Source of the DNA: DAIDKA01 sp036489445 | GTDB lineage: Bacteria; Pseudomonadota; Gammaproteobacteria; Steroidobacterales; Steroidobacteraceae | DNA: 64,000 bases | Assembly (NCBI GenBank): GCA_036489445.1 | Contig: DASXFV010000056.1 | Location: forward strand, 24,941-88,940 | Direction: 5' to 3' | Shown here: piece after piece, positions 6,595 to 18,302 of the stretch | How the letters are laid out: each line of letters starts with the position of its first letter | Position numbering within the stretch: the first letter of the stretch is position 1 | Position numbers and translations under genes: made by a program | The notes under the pieces: model-generated | The model's input: the letters and a program-made list of their open reading frames with translations, nothing else | Database searches by the model: none | What the model was told of the DNA's origin: nothing

Positions 6595-9423
6595 TCAGTC
6601 CACCATGGCGGACTGCCAGATCGCGGTCACTGCGGCGCGCTCGGTTGCAAACTGTTCCGCCGGCACCACGTTCGCGCCCCCTTCCAGCGACTGGCGATGA
6701 GTACGCGCCCGGTAGCTGCGATACGCCGCGGTCAGGATGTCCACGGTGGCCTGCGGCACCAGGTCCGCGGATGCCACCGACTCCAGCTGGCGGATGGTGT
6801 CCGAGAAGGTGATCAAAGGGGGGTAGCGCAGCGCCCAGGCCAGCGCCCAGTACTGCGCCAGGAATTCGATATCGGCCACGCCGCCCGCATCCTGCTTGAT
6901 ATCGAACTGATCCGGACCACTGCGTGACAATTCGCGCCGCATGCGCTCGCGCATCCCCCGCACCTGCGCCCGCAGCCCCTCGCGTTTGACATGCTGGCGC
7001 AGCACCTCGATGCGCACGGCCTCGAAGCGCGCGCGCAGACCCAGGTCACCGGCCACAGCCCGCGCATGCAGCAACGCCTGGTGTTCCCAGGTCCACGCCT
7101 CCTCTTGCTGATATTCGGCGAATGCGGCAATGCTGGTCACCAGCAGGCCGCCCTTGCCACTGGGGCGCAGCCGCACGTCCACTTCATAGAGCCTGCCCGC
7201 CGCCGAGTGCATGGTCAGCAGATGCATGATGCGTTGGGCCAGCCGCAGGAAGAACACCTGGTTGTCAATGGCACCGGCACCATCCCGTGCACCCTCGGTC
7301 TCCTGGCGCTCACCTGCAGAATCGTGCAGGAAGACCAGATCCAGGTCGGAGCCGTAACCGAGTTCGCGGCCACCGAGCTTGCCGTAGCCCGCCACACAGA
7401 CAGCGACGCGACGCCGCTGCGGCCCCTCGCCGCACATCGGCACACCCCAGCGGGCGCAGATCTGCTGCATCGACAGGTCCACTGCCCGCTCGATGATCAG
7501 CTCCGCGATATCCGTGAGCTGATCGCTGACCCGCATCAGCGGCAGGCGCCCGGAAAGATCCGCCACGGCGACGCGGAACACCGCGGCCTGCTGAAAGTGC
7601 CGTAAGGCCTCCACCTGCCGTTCCGGATCCTCCTCCTGCAGCGGGTCCACTTCCAGGTCCAGTTCCTGCGTGAGCTCCGCGCGACCGGGCAGAGCCTCGA
7701 ACAGCCGTGCATCCAGCAGTTCATCCAGCAGCAGCGGGCTGGCCGCGATCTGGCGCACCAGGAAGTCCCCGTAACCGCAGATTTCAACCAGTCGCGCCCG
7801 CGCGTCCGCGCGCTCGTTCAACAAGGCGTAATACGCGGAGCGCGTGCCGATGGCTTCAATGATCTTCAGCACCCGCAGCAGGGTCGCGTCAGGCTCGGGT
7901 CTGCCGGCGATGAGCGTCAACATCTGGGGCAGCAGCGCCTGCAGCCGCCGGCGGCCCGGCGCATCCAACCGACGCACGAATCCGGCCTCACGCAGCCCTG
8001 ACAGCTGCTGCGCGGCCGGCAACGGATCACCCGACCAGCCCAGCCGCAGCAGCGACGCGGCGAGCACGCCGTCATCGGCCGTCTCGTCAGCCGGCTCAAG
8101 GTCCACCGCGATGCCGCCCGCGGCATCCGGGGCCGCTGCGCCAAATACCACGGCATGAAAATGCCGACTGACCTGAGCGCGATGCGCATCCAGATCGGCC
8201 AGCAGGGTGTTCCAGTCAGGAAGCTGCATGGCCTGCGCGAGAGCGGCCTGCGCCGCAGCCGTCACCGGCAGGACATGCGTTTGCTCATCGGCACGTTCCT
8301 GCAGCCGATTTTCGATCCGGCGCAGGAACTCGTAGGCCGCCCGCAGTTCGGTCGCCGCGCCCGGGGGTAGCAGCCGGGCGCGATCGAGCAGTGGCAACAC
8401 CTGCAGCAACGAGGGCGTACGCAGCCAGGGCTCGCGGCCGCCACGGATCAGCTGCAGCGATTGCGCCAGGAACTCGATCTCGCGGATCCCACCGGGACCG
8501 AGCTTGACGTTGCCCGCCATGTCGCGCCGTTTCATCTCGCGCTCGATCATCTGCTTCATTTCGCGCAGGCTTTCAAACACCCCATAGTCCAGGTACCGAC
8601 GATAGACGAAGGGCCGCACGGCGCTGTCATAGATGCGGGCGTACTCGGTGCGACCGGTGATGGGCCGCGCCTTCACCCAGGCATAGCGCTCCCAGTCGCG
8701 ACCCTGCCCCTGCAGGTAATCCTCGAAGGCGCTGAAACTGGCCACCAATGCGCCACTGTCACCAAAGGGACGCAGGCGCATATCCACCCGGAACAGGAAA
8801 CCCTCAGGCGTGCGCGCCTCCAGCAGGCGGATCAGCAGCTGCCCCAGACGCGTGAAGAAATCCTCGTTGGCGAGCGTCCGTGCGCCGTCCGTGTCGCCGT
8901 GCTCGGGAAACAGCAACACCAGGTCGATGTCCGAGGAGAAATTCAGTTCCTGCCCACCGAGCTTGCCCATGCCCACGACAACGAGTTCCTGAGGGACGCC
9001 CGCTGCCGAGCGCGGTACGCCGTGGCGCTGCGTCAGGATGCGGCTGGCGTGCAGGTGTGCCTGGTGGATGGCGCTGTCCGCAAACGCGGACTGCTCGAGC
9101 AGGGTCTGGGTGATGGTGGCGAACCCGGCCAGGTCGCGCCAGGCGAGGCGTACCATCTCACGCGTGCGCCAGCGCCGCAGCGCCGCCATCAACCGGGCCT
9201 CGTCGGGAACCTCGCCGGCCGCCCAGGCTGGTGCGTGCGCCGCAAAAAAACCGGCCGCGTCCGCGGGCGCAGCCGCCTCCAGATCGCCGCTCTCGACCAG
9301 GGAGGCAAGCAGCGCGGGGTCGCGGTCACAAGCCTCGGCCACGAACCTGCTGGCGGCCCCCACCTGTGGCGCCGATTGCAGCACCCGCGGCGAGGCCGTC
9401 GCAGGCACGCGGATCAGCGTCAT
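6595..9423 (-). CDS. glnE: Bifunctional glutamine synthetase adenylyltransferase/deadenylylase
   Basis: GlnE attaches and removes AMP on a tyrosine of glutamine synthetase in response to PII and glutamine, setting nitrogen assimilation. The 942-residue length matches E. coli GlnE (946). Two nucleotidyltransferase domains are clear: GMGKLGGQELNFSSDIDLVL in the N-terminal deadenylylase half and GYGKLGGRELGYGSDLDLVF in the C-terminal adenylylase half, each with the G-S-D-x-D metal site. Between them is the helical PII-responsive region, and the end carries a helical domain with GGVADIEFLAQY. No glnA or glnB is in the window. The region to groEL upstream holds the groESL terminator. Confidence 0.96.
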   Translation of the reverse strand: MTLIRVPATASPRVLQSAPQVGAASRFVAEACDRDPALLASLVESGDLEAAAPADAAGFFAAHAPAWAAGEVPDEARLMAALRRWRTREMVRLAWRDLAGFATITQTLLEQSAFADSAIHQAHLHASRILTQRHGVPRSAAGVPQELVVVGMGKLGGQELNFSSDIDLVLLFPEHGDTDGARTLANEDFFTRLGQLLIRLLEARTPEGFLFRVDMRLRPFGDSGALVASFSAFEDYLQGQGRDWERYAWVKARPITGRTEYARIYDSAVRPFVYRRYLDYGVFESLREMKQMIEREMKRRDMAGNVKLGPGGIREIEFLAQSLQLIRGGREPWLRTPSLLQVLPLLDRARLLPPGAATELRAAYEFLRRIENRLQERADEQTHVLPVTAAAQAALAQAMQLPDWNTLLADLDAHRAQVSRHFHAVVFGAAAPDAAGGIAVDLEPADETADDGVLAASLLRLGWSGDPLPAAQQLSGLREAGFVRRLDAPGRRRLQALLPQMLTLIAGRPEPDATLLRVLKIIEAIGTRSAYYALLNERADARARLVEICGYGDFLVRQIAASPLLLDELLDARLFEALPGRAELTQELDLEVDPLQEEDPERQVEALRHFQQAAVFRVAVADLSGRLPLMRVSDQLTDIAELIIERAVDLSMQQICARWGVPMCGEGPQRRRVAVCVAGYGKLGGRELGYGSDLDLVFLHDSAGERQETEGARDGAGAIDNQVFFLRLAQRIMHLLTMHSAAGRLYEVDVRLRPSGKGGLLVTSIAAFAEYQQEEAWTWEHQALLHARAVAGDLGLRARFEAVRIEVLRQHVKREGLRAQVRGMRERMRRELSRSGPDQFDIKQDAGGVADIEFLAQYWALAWALRYPPLITFSDTIRQLESVASADLVPQATVDILTAAYRSYRARTHRQSLEGGANVVPAEQFATERAAVTAIWQSAMVD

Positions 9424-9470
9424 TGGGGGTCAGACTCAATCATTGGAATGATCATGCGGTGCGCACACCG

Positions 9471-9498
9471 GAAAAAAAACCCCGCCGAAGCGGGGTTT
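9471..9498 (-). terminator. Rho-independent terminator of the groESL operon
   Basis: CCCCGC (9480-9485), loop CGAA, and GCGGGG (9490-9495) form a six-pair GC stem, extended by AAA/TTT. Read on the minus strand the stem is followed by eight T residues. It lies about 140 bases after the groEL stop, inside the 209-base gap before glnE. The rest of that gap holds no gene I can support. Confidence 0.8.
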
Positions 9499-9632
9499 GA
9501 ATATTGCGCGGAAATGGGGGGTCTTGTTCCGCGTCTTTCAGGATGGGTTGCGGCTTGCGCCACGACCCTTCCATTCGATCAGCATATGGCCCGTATGTTA
9601 CGGACTTCAGACACTGAATCTCATTAAGACAT

Positions 9633-11276
<1,644 letters not shown>

Positions 11277-11323
11277 GATCTTTTATCCTCGTTGGGAGGT
11301 GAGCCGGGGTAGACGCGTGCGTC

Positions 11324-11617
11324 TTACTTGGCTTCGAAAATGGCCATGACGTCTTCTTCACGCATGACCACGAGTTCATCGCCGTCGATCTTGACCTCTG
11401 TTCCGCTGTATTTGCCGAACAGGATCTTGTCGCCGACCTTTACATCAAGCGGACGGACGGTACCGTCTTCAAGAATCTTGCCTTTGCCGACCGCCATTAT
11501 CTTTCCCTGAACCGGCTTTTCGGCCGCAGAATCGGGGATTACGATGCCGCCGGGAGAAGTACGATCTTCTTCCAGACGTTTCACGATGACGCGGTCATGA
11601 AGAGGACGGATCTTCAT
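11324..11617 (-). CDS. groES: 10 kDa co-chaperonin GroES
   Basis: GroES is the seven-fold lid of the GroEL chamber. The 97-residue protein has the standard MKIRPLHDRVIVKRLEE opening, the mobile loop TSPGGIVIPD that docks on GroEL, and the closing VMREEDVMAIFE. GGAG precedes the ATG. It is the first gene of the operon and is directly downstream of the heat-shock control region with the CIRCE-like repeat. Confidence 0.98.
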   Translation of the reverse strand: MKIRPLHDRVIVKRLEEDRTSPGGIVIPDSAAEKPVQGKIMAVGKGKILEDGTVRPLDVKVGDKILFGKYSGTEVKIDGDELVVMREEDVMAIFEAK

Positions 11618-11678
11618 GGATATCGCTCCTTCAGAAGCTATTTGACTTAAAATGAATTTGGATTGAGCAGGGTCAGTG

Positions 11679-11705
11679 TTAGCACTCGACCCTGACGGCT
11701 GCTAA
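11679..11705. promoter_or_regulatory. CIRCE-like inverted repeat (HrcA operator) of groESL
   Basis: TTAGCACTC (11679-11687), nine bases, then GGCTGCTAA (11697-11705). The CIRCE consensus is TTAGCACTC-N9-GAGTGCTAA, so one arm is perfect and the other differs at two positions. It sits just downstream of the groESL -10, where bound HrcA would block transcription. hrcA is not in the window. Confidence 0.8.
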
Positions 11706-11733
11706 TGATAGGGCCGAATGGCCAGAATTCAAG
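11705..11733 (-). promoter_or_regulatory. groESL promoter, overlapping sigma-32-like and sigma-70-like motifs
   Basis: On the minus strand CTTGAA (11733-11728), 14 bases, then CCCTATCAT (11713-11705) resembles a sigma-32 promoter. TTGAAT (11732-11727), 16 bases, TATCAT (11710-11705) in the same place fits sigma-70. The -10 ends where the CIRCE-like repeat begins. Transcription start was not measured. Confidence 0.65.
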
Positions 11734-11781
11734 TCGGCAGCAAGGTTTTTTGGCCGCCAAGGCCGCCCGAGGGTATCCTTA

Positions 11782-12162
11782 ATGGGCTTGCCAGCCTGCG
11801 CAGACCATCCTGCCCTTCTGGTGCTGTGCACCTGCCCCGATGAGTCGGTGGCCCTTGATATTGCACGGGTACTGGTCAAGGAAGACCTGGCTGCCTGTGT
11901 CAACCGCGTGCCGGGCGTCACGTCCCTTTACCAATGGCAGGGAAGGATTTGCGAGGACCGTGAACAGTTGCTGCTGATCAAGACCACCCCAGCCCGCTAC
12001 CCGGCCATGGAAATGCGTCTTAAGTCACTACATCCTTATGAAATTCCAGAGATTATTGCCATTCCCATTGTCACAGGTTCCAGCCAGTACCTGGCCTGGC
12101 TGAGCGCCGCCACCCACACCGCTACCACAGCATCCATCCCCGTGAACGAGCAACCGATATGA
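11782..12162 (+). CDS. cutA: Divalent-cation tolerance protein CutA
   Basis: CutA is a small trimeric PII-like protein, named for copper tolerance in E. coli, where its gene is linked to dsbD. The 126-residue protein shows VLCTCPDESVALDIARVLVKE, AACVNRVPGVTSLYQWQG and HPYEIPEIIAIPI, all typical. A short Ser/Thr-rich tail is added at the C terminus. Its stop overlaps the dsbD start (ATGA), the same cutA-dsbD order as in enterobacteria. It is divergent from groES. GAGGG lies nine bases before the ATG. Confidence 0.93.
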   Translation: MGLPACADHPALLVLCTCPDESVALDIARVLVKEDLAACVNRVPGVTSLYQWQGRICEDREQLLLIKTTPARYPAMEMRLKSLHPYEIPEIIAIPIVTGSSQYLAWLSAATHTATTASIPVNEQPI

Positions 12163-14153
12163 CCTCTCCAGCCCTGACCTCGCGCCGGCGCCTGGCCATT
12201 GCAGCGTTGCTCGTGCTGCCCGCGGCGCTCCTGTTGAGTCGTGTGAGTCAGGCGCAGAACTCGGCGGCCGCCGCGGTGACCCACTCCGCGGCGACTCCTT
12301 CGACCCTGACCCCCGGCGCCGTCAGCGCGGTGCTCGATGCAGCGCACAACCCAATCGACCAGCCCAAATTCCTGAGCCCGGATCAGGCCTTCCAGGCCTC
12401 GGCAACGGCCGCCGGCCCGGACAGCGTGCGCATCGACTGGCAGATCGCCGACGGTTACTACCTGTACCGCAGCCGCATCAAGGTCAAGACCGCGAGTCCC
12501 GTGCAGCTGGGCGCCCTGGCGCTGCCCGAGGGCAAGAGCCAGACCGATGAATATTTTGGCACCCAGCAGATCTACGAGCACGCGCTCAGTGCCACGCTGC
12601 CGGTGGCCCGACCCGGCGGTGCCGGCTCCCTGAAGCTCGCAGTCGCCGTCACCTATCAGGGCTGCGCCCATGCGGGCCTGTGCTACCCGCCCATTACCAA
12701 GACTCTGGCGGTCACGCTGCCACCTGCGGGTACAGCGGGCGGCGGCACGGCCGCGGCCGCACCCGATGTCGCCGCCGTGGGACCGGCGGTCGGGACGGGG
12801 GCGAGTACGGGCACCTTCGTCTCCGAACAGGACCGCCTCGCGGCACTGATCCGCGATGGCAACCTGCTGCTGGTGTTGGGCACCTTCTTCGGCCTGGGGC
12901 TGCTGCTCGCCTTCACGCCCTGCGTACTGCCCATGGTGCCGATCCTGTCCGGAATCATCGCGGGCCATGGCACCAACGTCACCACGCTGCGCGCCTTCAT
13001 GCTCTCCCTCACCTATGTACTGGGGATGGCCTGTACCTATACGCTGGCCGGCATCGCCGTGGCCGCCGCGGGCAGTCATGTCCAGGCGCTGTTTCAGCAG
13101 ACCTGGATCATCGTGCTCTTTGCCGGCCTGTTCGTCGTGCTGGCGCTGTCGATGATGGGACTGTTCACCTTGCAGATGCCCGCGGCGATCCAGACGCGCC
13201 TGAGCGCGGCGAGCAACCGCCAGACCGCGGGCAGCCTTGGCGGCGTCGCGATCATGGGCGCGCTGTCCGCGCTCATTGTCACCACCTGCGTGGCACCGCC
13301 GCTGGTCGCCACGCTCGCGGTGATCGGACAGAGCGGCAACATGGCGCGCGGCGCGGCCGCGCTGTTTGCCATGAGTCTCGGCATGGGTGCGCCGCTGCTG
13401 GTGGTGGGCGCTTCTGCCGGCAAACTGCTGCCCAAGGCCGGCCCCTGGATGGACACGGTCAAACAGCTCTTCGGTGTCATGATGCTGGCCGTCGCCGCCT
13501 GGATGCTGACGCGCGTGACACCGCCGGGCGCCGTGCTGCTGCTGTGGGCGGTACCCGCCGCGGTGGCCGCCTGGCTGCTGTGGCGCGGTGCGCGCGGCAT
13601 TCGACACCTGCCCATCCTGGTACGCGCCGCGGCGGTGGCAGCCGGTGCCTATGCGCTCACGCTGCTCGTCGGCGCGGGGATTGGCGGCACCGATCCGCTG
13701 GCCCCCATCCCCGCATGGGCCGGCCATCACGAGGAGCTCAGTTTCCACACCATCAAGACCGTGGGGGACCTGGATCGCGCCGTGGCGCAGGCGCAGGCCG
13801 GTGGCCACCCGGTGATGCTCGATTTCTATGCCGACTGGTGTGTATCGTGCAAGGAAATGGAGAAATACACCTTCACGGACCCCAAGGTTCAGGCATCACT
13901 GAAGGACGTGGTGCTGCTGCGCGCGAATGTCACGGCCAATGACGCAGATGATCAAGCCTTGCTCAAGCGCTTCGGGATCTACGGACCTCCCACCATTGCC
14001 TTCTATGGCACCAACGGCCAGGAACGCGCTCCCTACCGCGTGGTGGGCTTCATGAAGGCGCCTGAGTTCGCGGCGCTGAGCCGCCGGGCCGTGGACGCGA
14101 CGACCAGCGGCGCCAAGACCACCCCGCACAGCGCCACGGTGGCCGCCTCGTGA
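12159..14153 (+). CDS. dsbD: Thiol:disulfide interchange protein DsbD
   Basis: DsbD carries electrons from cytoplasmic thioredoxin across the inner membrane to periplasmic DsbC, DsbG and cytochrome c maturation proteins. Three parts are visible. After a signal peptide (residues about 1-32) comes the periplasmic alpha domain with paired cysteines in YQGCAHAGLCYPP. The membrane part (about 235-520) has cysteines in TPCVLPMVPIL (near 253) and VTTCVAPPLV (near 376). The C-terminal thioredoxin domain has DWCVSC (Cys near 560 and 563). At 664 residues it is somewhat longer than E. coli DsbD, partly through Ala/Gly-rich linkers. It overlaps cutA and the TlpA-like gene by four bases each, so it is translationally coupled at both ends. 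Confidence 0.95.
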   Translation: MTSPALTSRRRLAIAALLVLPAALLLSRVSQAQNSAAAAVTHSAATPSTLTPGAVSAVLDAAHNPIDQPKFLSPDQAFQASATAAGPDSVRIDWQIADGYYLYRSRIKVKTASPVQLGALALPEGKSQTDEYFGTQQIYEHALSATLPVARPGGAGSLKLAVAVTYQGCAHAGLCYPPITKTLAVTLPPAGTAGGGTAAAAPDVAAVGPAVGTGASTGTFVSEQDRLAALIRDGNLLLVLGTFFGLGLLLAFTPCVLPMVPILSGIIAGHGTNVTTLRAFMLSLTYVLGMACTYTLAGIAVAAAGSHVQALFQQTWIIVLFAGLFVVLALSMMGLFTLQMPAAIQTRLSAASNRQTAGSLGGVAIMGALSALIVTTCVAPPLVATLAVIGQSGNMARGAAALFAMSLGMGAPLLVVGASAGKLLPKAGPWMDTVKQLFGVMMLAVAAWMLTRVTPPGAVLLLWAVPAAVAAWLLWRGARGIRHLPILVRAAAVAAGAYALTLLVGAGIGGTDPLAPIPAWAGHHEELSFHTIKTVGDLDRAVAQAQAGGHPVMLDFYADWCVSCKEMEKYTFTDPKVQASLKDVVLLRANVTANDADDQALLKRFGIYGPPTIAFYGTNGQERAPYRVVGFMKAPEFAALSRRAVDATTSGAKTTPHSATVAAS

Positions 14154-14950
14154 CCCCGGTCGCGCGCGGAGTGCTCGCGTTCGTGCTGGTGGCCGGGGCC
14201 GGACCTGCAGGCTTCCTGATCTACCACGCGGTATTCGACAGTCATCCGCTGCATCACGGGCAGACCACTGCCCCGCAAGGCGATCCGGAGCCGGGCTCCG
14301 CACCCGCCTCGGCACCCGGAACCGCTCCAGCACTGCCGCAAACGACGGTACCCGGTGAAGCTGACCCGGCGATTCCGCCGACCCAGACCACCAGCACTCA
14401 TGGGCCAGTCCCGCTGACCCTGCCCGCAGCAGTGGTGTTGCCGGACAGCAACGGCAAACTGCACCATCTGAGCGAGTACCGGGGCCATCCCCTGGTGCTG
14501 AACTTCTGGGCGACCTGGTGCGAGCCTTGCCGACGTGAGATCCCCCTGCTCGAGAGCCTGCACCAGGAACGCCGGGACAGTGTCCAGATCATCGGTGTCG
14601 CGGTCGACTTCCAGGCGGACGTGCTCAAGTACGCCCAGGCGCATGGCGTCACCTACCCGCTGCTCATGGGTGAGCAGAACGGCCTGGCGGCCGTGAATGC
14701 CCTGGGCATGGACACGGCGTTTCCATTTACCGTTTTCGCGGATTCCCTGGGCAGGATCGTTGCGGTGAAACGCGGCGAACTGCATGCGGACGAAGCCGGC
14801 CTGATCCTCGGGGAAGTCACGGCGATCGATGCCGGAAAAATCGGCCTCGACCAGGCCCGAAGCGCCATCTCCTCCGGGCTGCGCAGCCTCGCCATCGCAC
14901 GTGCGCAACAGTCTGCCACCGCCCCGGCAACGGCAGGCGCAAAGTCGTGA
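14150..14950 (+). CDS. Membrane-anchored TlpA/ResA-like thioredoxin protein
   Basis: This 266-residue protein has one N-terminal membrane segment (about residues 6-25), a long Pro/Ala/Gly/Thr-rich linker, and a periplasmic thioredoxin fold with FWATWCEPCRREIP (Cys about 124 and 127). TlpA/ResA proteins reduce periplasmic disulfides, for example in cytochrome c or copper-site assembly. The GTG start overlaps the dsbD stop (GTGA), so DsbD is its likely electron source. The C-terminal 40 residues after the thioredoxin core are Ala-rich and unassigned. The exact target is unknown. Confidence 0.85.
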   Translation: MTPVARGVLAFVLVAGAGPAGFLIYHAVFDSHPLHHGQTTAPQGDPEPGSAPASAPGTAPALPQTTVPGEADPAIPPTQTTSTHGPVPLTLPAAVVLPDSNGKLHHLSEYRGHPLVLNFWATWCEPCRREIPLLESLHQERRDSVQIIGVAVDFQADVLKYAQAHGVTYPLLMGEQNGLAAVNALGMDTAFPFTVFADSLGRIVAVKRGELHADEAGLILGEVTAIDAGKIGLDQARSAISSGLRSLAIARAQQSATAPATAGAKS

Positions 14951-15046
14951 TCTCACGCAAAATTACCCGCAAAGGTACCCAAACGCCTGCAAACTAGGGT
15001 AAATTCGCCGCGCTTTGCTTGAGTGGACGAAGGTCCGATAGCCCCT

Positions 15047-15505
15047 ATGGCGCGAATACTCCTGGTCAATGGACCGAACCTCAACCTCCTCGGCACTCGG
15101 GAGCCCGAGATCTATGGTGCCGACACCCTCGGCGACATCGAATCGCGCGCCGTGGCGGTCGCACGGGAATGCGGCCACGAGCTGACCGCCTTCCAGAGCA
15201 ACGCAGAGCATGACCTGATCGGGCGGATCCATCAGGCGGGCCGCGAGTCCACGGATTTCCTGATCCTCAACCCCGGTGCCTTCACGCACACCAGTGTTGC
15301 ACTGCGTGACGCGATTGCCGCGGTGCGACTGCCTTTTCTGGAGGTCCATTTGAGCAACGTCCATGCCCGCGAGGCATTCCGCCAGCAATCCTATTTTTCG
15401 GACATCGCGGTCGGATCCATCGTCGGGCTCGGGGCGTTCGGCTACGAACTCGCGGTGCGCGCCGTCGCCAGGTTGCTGCAGCGCAAGCTCGCAAGCCAGC
15501 CGTAA
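15047..15505 (+). CDS. aroQ: Type II 3-dehydroquinate dehydratase
   Basis: AroQ converts 3-dehydroquinate to 3-dehydroshikimate in the shikimate pathway. The 152-residue protein has the family signatures ILLVNGPNLNLLGTREPEIYG (asparagine and tyrosine of the active site), FQSNAEHDLIGRIHQA, LILNPGAFTHTSVALRDA and EVHLSNVHAREAFR with the catalytic histidine. The reading frame opens at a GTG at 15023, but ATG 15047 gives the normal M-A-R-I-L-L-V-N start. accB follows 50 bases later, the usual aroQ-accB-accC order. Confidence 0.96.
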   Translation: MARILLVNGPNLNLLGTREPEIYGADTLGDIESRAVAVARECGHELTAFQSNAEHDLIGRIHQAGRESTDFLILNPGAFTHTSVALRDAIAAVRLPFLEVHLSNVHAREAFRQQSYFSDIAVGSIVGLGAFGYELAVRAVARLLQRKLASQP

Positions 15506-15555
15506 GACGCGGGCCACCGGAACATACAAAAACTCTTCAGGGGAGCACTCTCGGC

Positions 15556-16017
15556 ATGGATATTCGTAAGGTCAAAAAGCTGATCGAGCTTCTGGAGGAA
15601 TCCGGAATCGCGGAAATCGAGATCAAGGAAGGCGAAGAAGCGGTCCGCATCAGCCGTATGCCTACCGGCGGGTACGCGAACTTCGCTCCCCCGCCGTTCA
15701 TGATGGCTCCGCAGCAACTGGCGCACACCCCCGCGCCTGCCCCCGCGCCGGTCGAGGCGCCCGCCGCCAAGCCGCGCGCCAATGAACACGTCGTCACCGC
15801 ACCCATGGTGGGCACGTTCTATGCGGCACCGACCCCGGGCGCCAAGTCCTTCGTGGACATCGGCGACGAGGTGAAAGTCGGCCAGGTGCTGTGCATCATC
15901 GAGGCGATGAAAATGATGAACCAGATCGAAGCTGACAAGGGTGGCAGGGTCACTTCAATCATGGCGCAGAACGGCGATCCGGTGGAGTTCGGCCAGCCCC
16001 TGTTCGTGATCGAATAA
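15556..16017 (+). CDS. accB: Biotin carboxyl carrier protein of acetyl-CoA carboxylase
   Basis: AccB carries the biotin that shuttles carboxyl groups from biotin carboxylase to the carboxyltransferase in malonyl-CoA synthesis. It has an N-terminal helix pair (MDIRKVKKLIELLEESG), a Pro/Ala-rich linker (residues about 55-80) and the biotinyl domain with EAMKMMN, Lys119 being biotinylated. The thumb-like GTFYAAPTPGAKSF loop is also present. accC begins five bases downstream. GGGGAG lies upstream of the ATG. Confidence 0.97.
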   Translation: MDIRKVKKLIELLEESGIAEIEIKEGEEAVRISRMPTGGYANFAPPPFMMAPQQLAHTPAPAPAPVEAPAAKPRANEHVVTAPMVGTFYAAPTPGAKSFVDIGDEVKVGQVLCIIEAMKMMNQIEADKGGRVTSIMAQNGDPVEFGQPLFVIE

Positions 16018-16022
16018 TCCCC

Positions 16023-17366
<1,344 letters not shown>

Positions 17367-17388
17367 GCGGGCCCCACTGGCGGCGCTC

Positions 17389-18267
17389 ATGCCGTTTCTG
17401 GAATTGACCCTGGAGCTGCACGGAGTGCTCCCGGAGGTCGCCGAAGAGGCCGTGTTCAGCTTAGGCGCACTGTCCGTGACACTCACGGACGGTCGCGACG
17501 ACGCGGTCCTGGAGCCAAAGCCTGGCGAAGTGCGGCTGTGGCCCGCGACCCGGCTGCAGGCCCTGTTCCAGGAGGGCACCGACGCCAAGACCGTATCCGC
17601 CTCACTGGCACGACAGCTGGGCCTGGATCCGTCACGCATCCAGCCCTCGATCGTCGCCGACCGTCAATGGGAACGCGAGTGGCTGCGGGACTTTCACGCC
17701 ATGCGCTTCGGCGCCCGACTGTGGGTGTGTCCGCGCCACGAAGTGATCGATGATCCAGCCGCCATCGTGGTGCTGCTGGATCCGGGGCTCGCTTTTGGTA
17801 CCGGTACTCACGCTACCACGGCCATGTGCCTGTCGTGGCTGGACGCCAACGCCCCCGTGGGCGCCCGGGTCATCGACTTCGGATGCGGTTCGGGCATTCT
17901 CGCCATCGCGGCCCTGAAGCTCGGCGCGCGCCGCGCCTGGTGCCATGACATCGATCCGCAGGCGCTACTGGCCACGGGCGAGAATGCGCAGGCCAATGGT
18001 GTGGCTGCCGCCACAGTGCTGTGCGACGCGGTGGCAGGGCTACCGGGCGCGGTGGACGTACTGCTCGCGAATATCCTGTCGGGCCCGCTGTGCGATCTTG
18101 CACAACAGTTTGCCACCCTGGTGCGGCCCGGGGGCCATGTCATTCTCTCCGGCCTCATGCAGCATCAGGCGGCGGAGGTGACAGCGGCGTACGACGCATG
18201 GTTTGATACCACTCCCATTGCGGTGCGCGATGGTTGGGTCGCACTGAATGCCGTGCGCCGCGCGTAG
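17389..18267 (+). CDS. prmA: Ribosomal protein L11 methyltransferase
   Basis: PrmA trimethylates ribosomal protein L11. The 292-residue protein has an N-terminal substrate-recruiting domain and a SAM domain with DPGLAFGTGTHATT, VIDFGCGSGILAIAALKLGA and LLANILSGPL, the N-I-L substrate-side motif. ATG 17389 gives the usual MPFLELTLEL opening. No strong Shine-Dalgarno is visible there, so reinitiation from the nearby accC stop (22 bases) is likely. Confidence 0.95.
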   Translation: MPFLELTLELHGVLPEVAEEAVFSLGALSVTLTDGRDDAVLEPKPGEVRLWPATRLQALFQEGTDAKTVSASLARQLGLDPSRIQPSIVADRQWEREWLRDFHAMRFGARLWVCPRHEVIDDPAAIVVLLDPGLAFGTGTHATTAMCLSWLDANAPVGARVIDFGCGSGILAIAALKLGARRAWCHDIDPQALLATGENAQANGVAAATVLCDAVAGLPGAVDVLLANILSGPLCDLAQQFATLVRPGGHVILSGLMQHQAAEVTAAYDAWFDTTPIAVRDGWVALNAVRRA

Positions 18268-18302
18268 CGCCAGGCGTTACGGAGCGATTAAGGCGCCTAG
18301 GC

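Noticed and set aside
12036..13808. 590-codon minus-strand frame opposite dsbD
   Set aside because: dsbD is certain; the antisense translation is low-complexity and lacks similarity.
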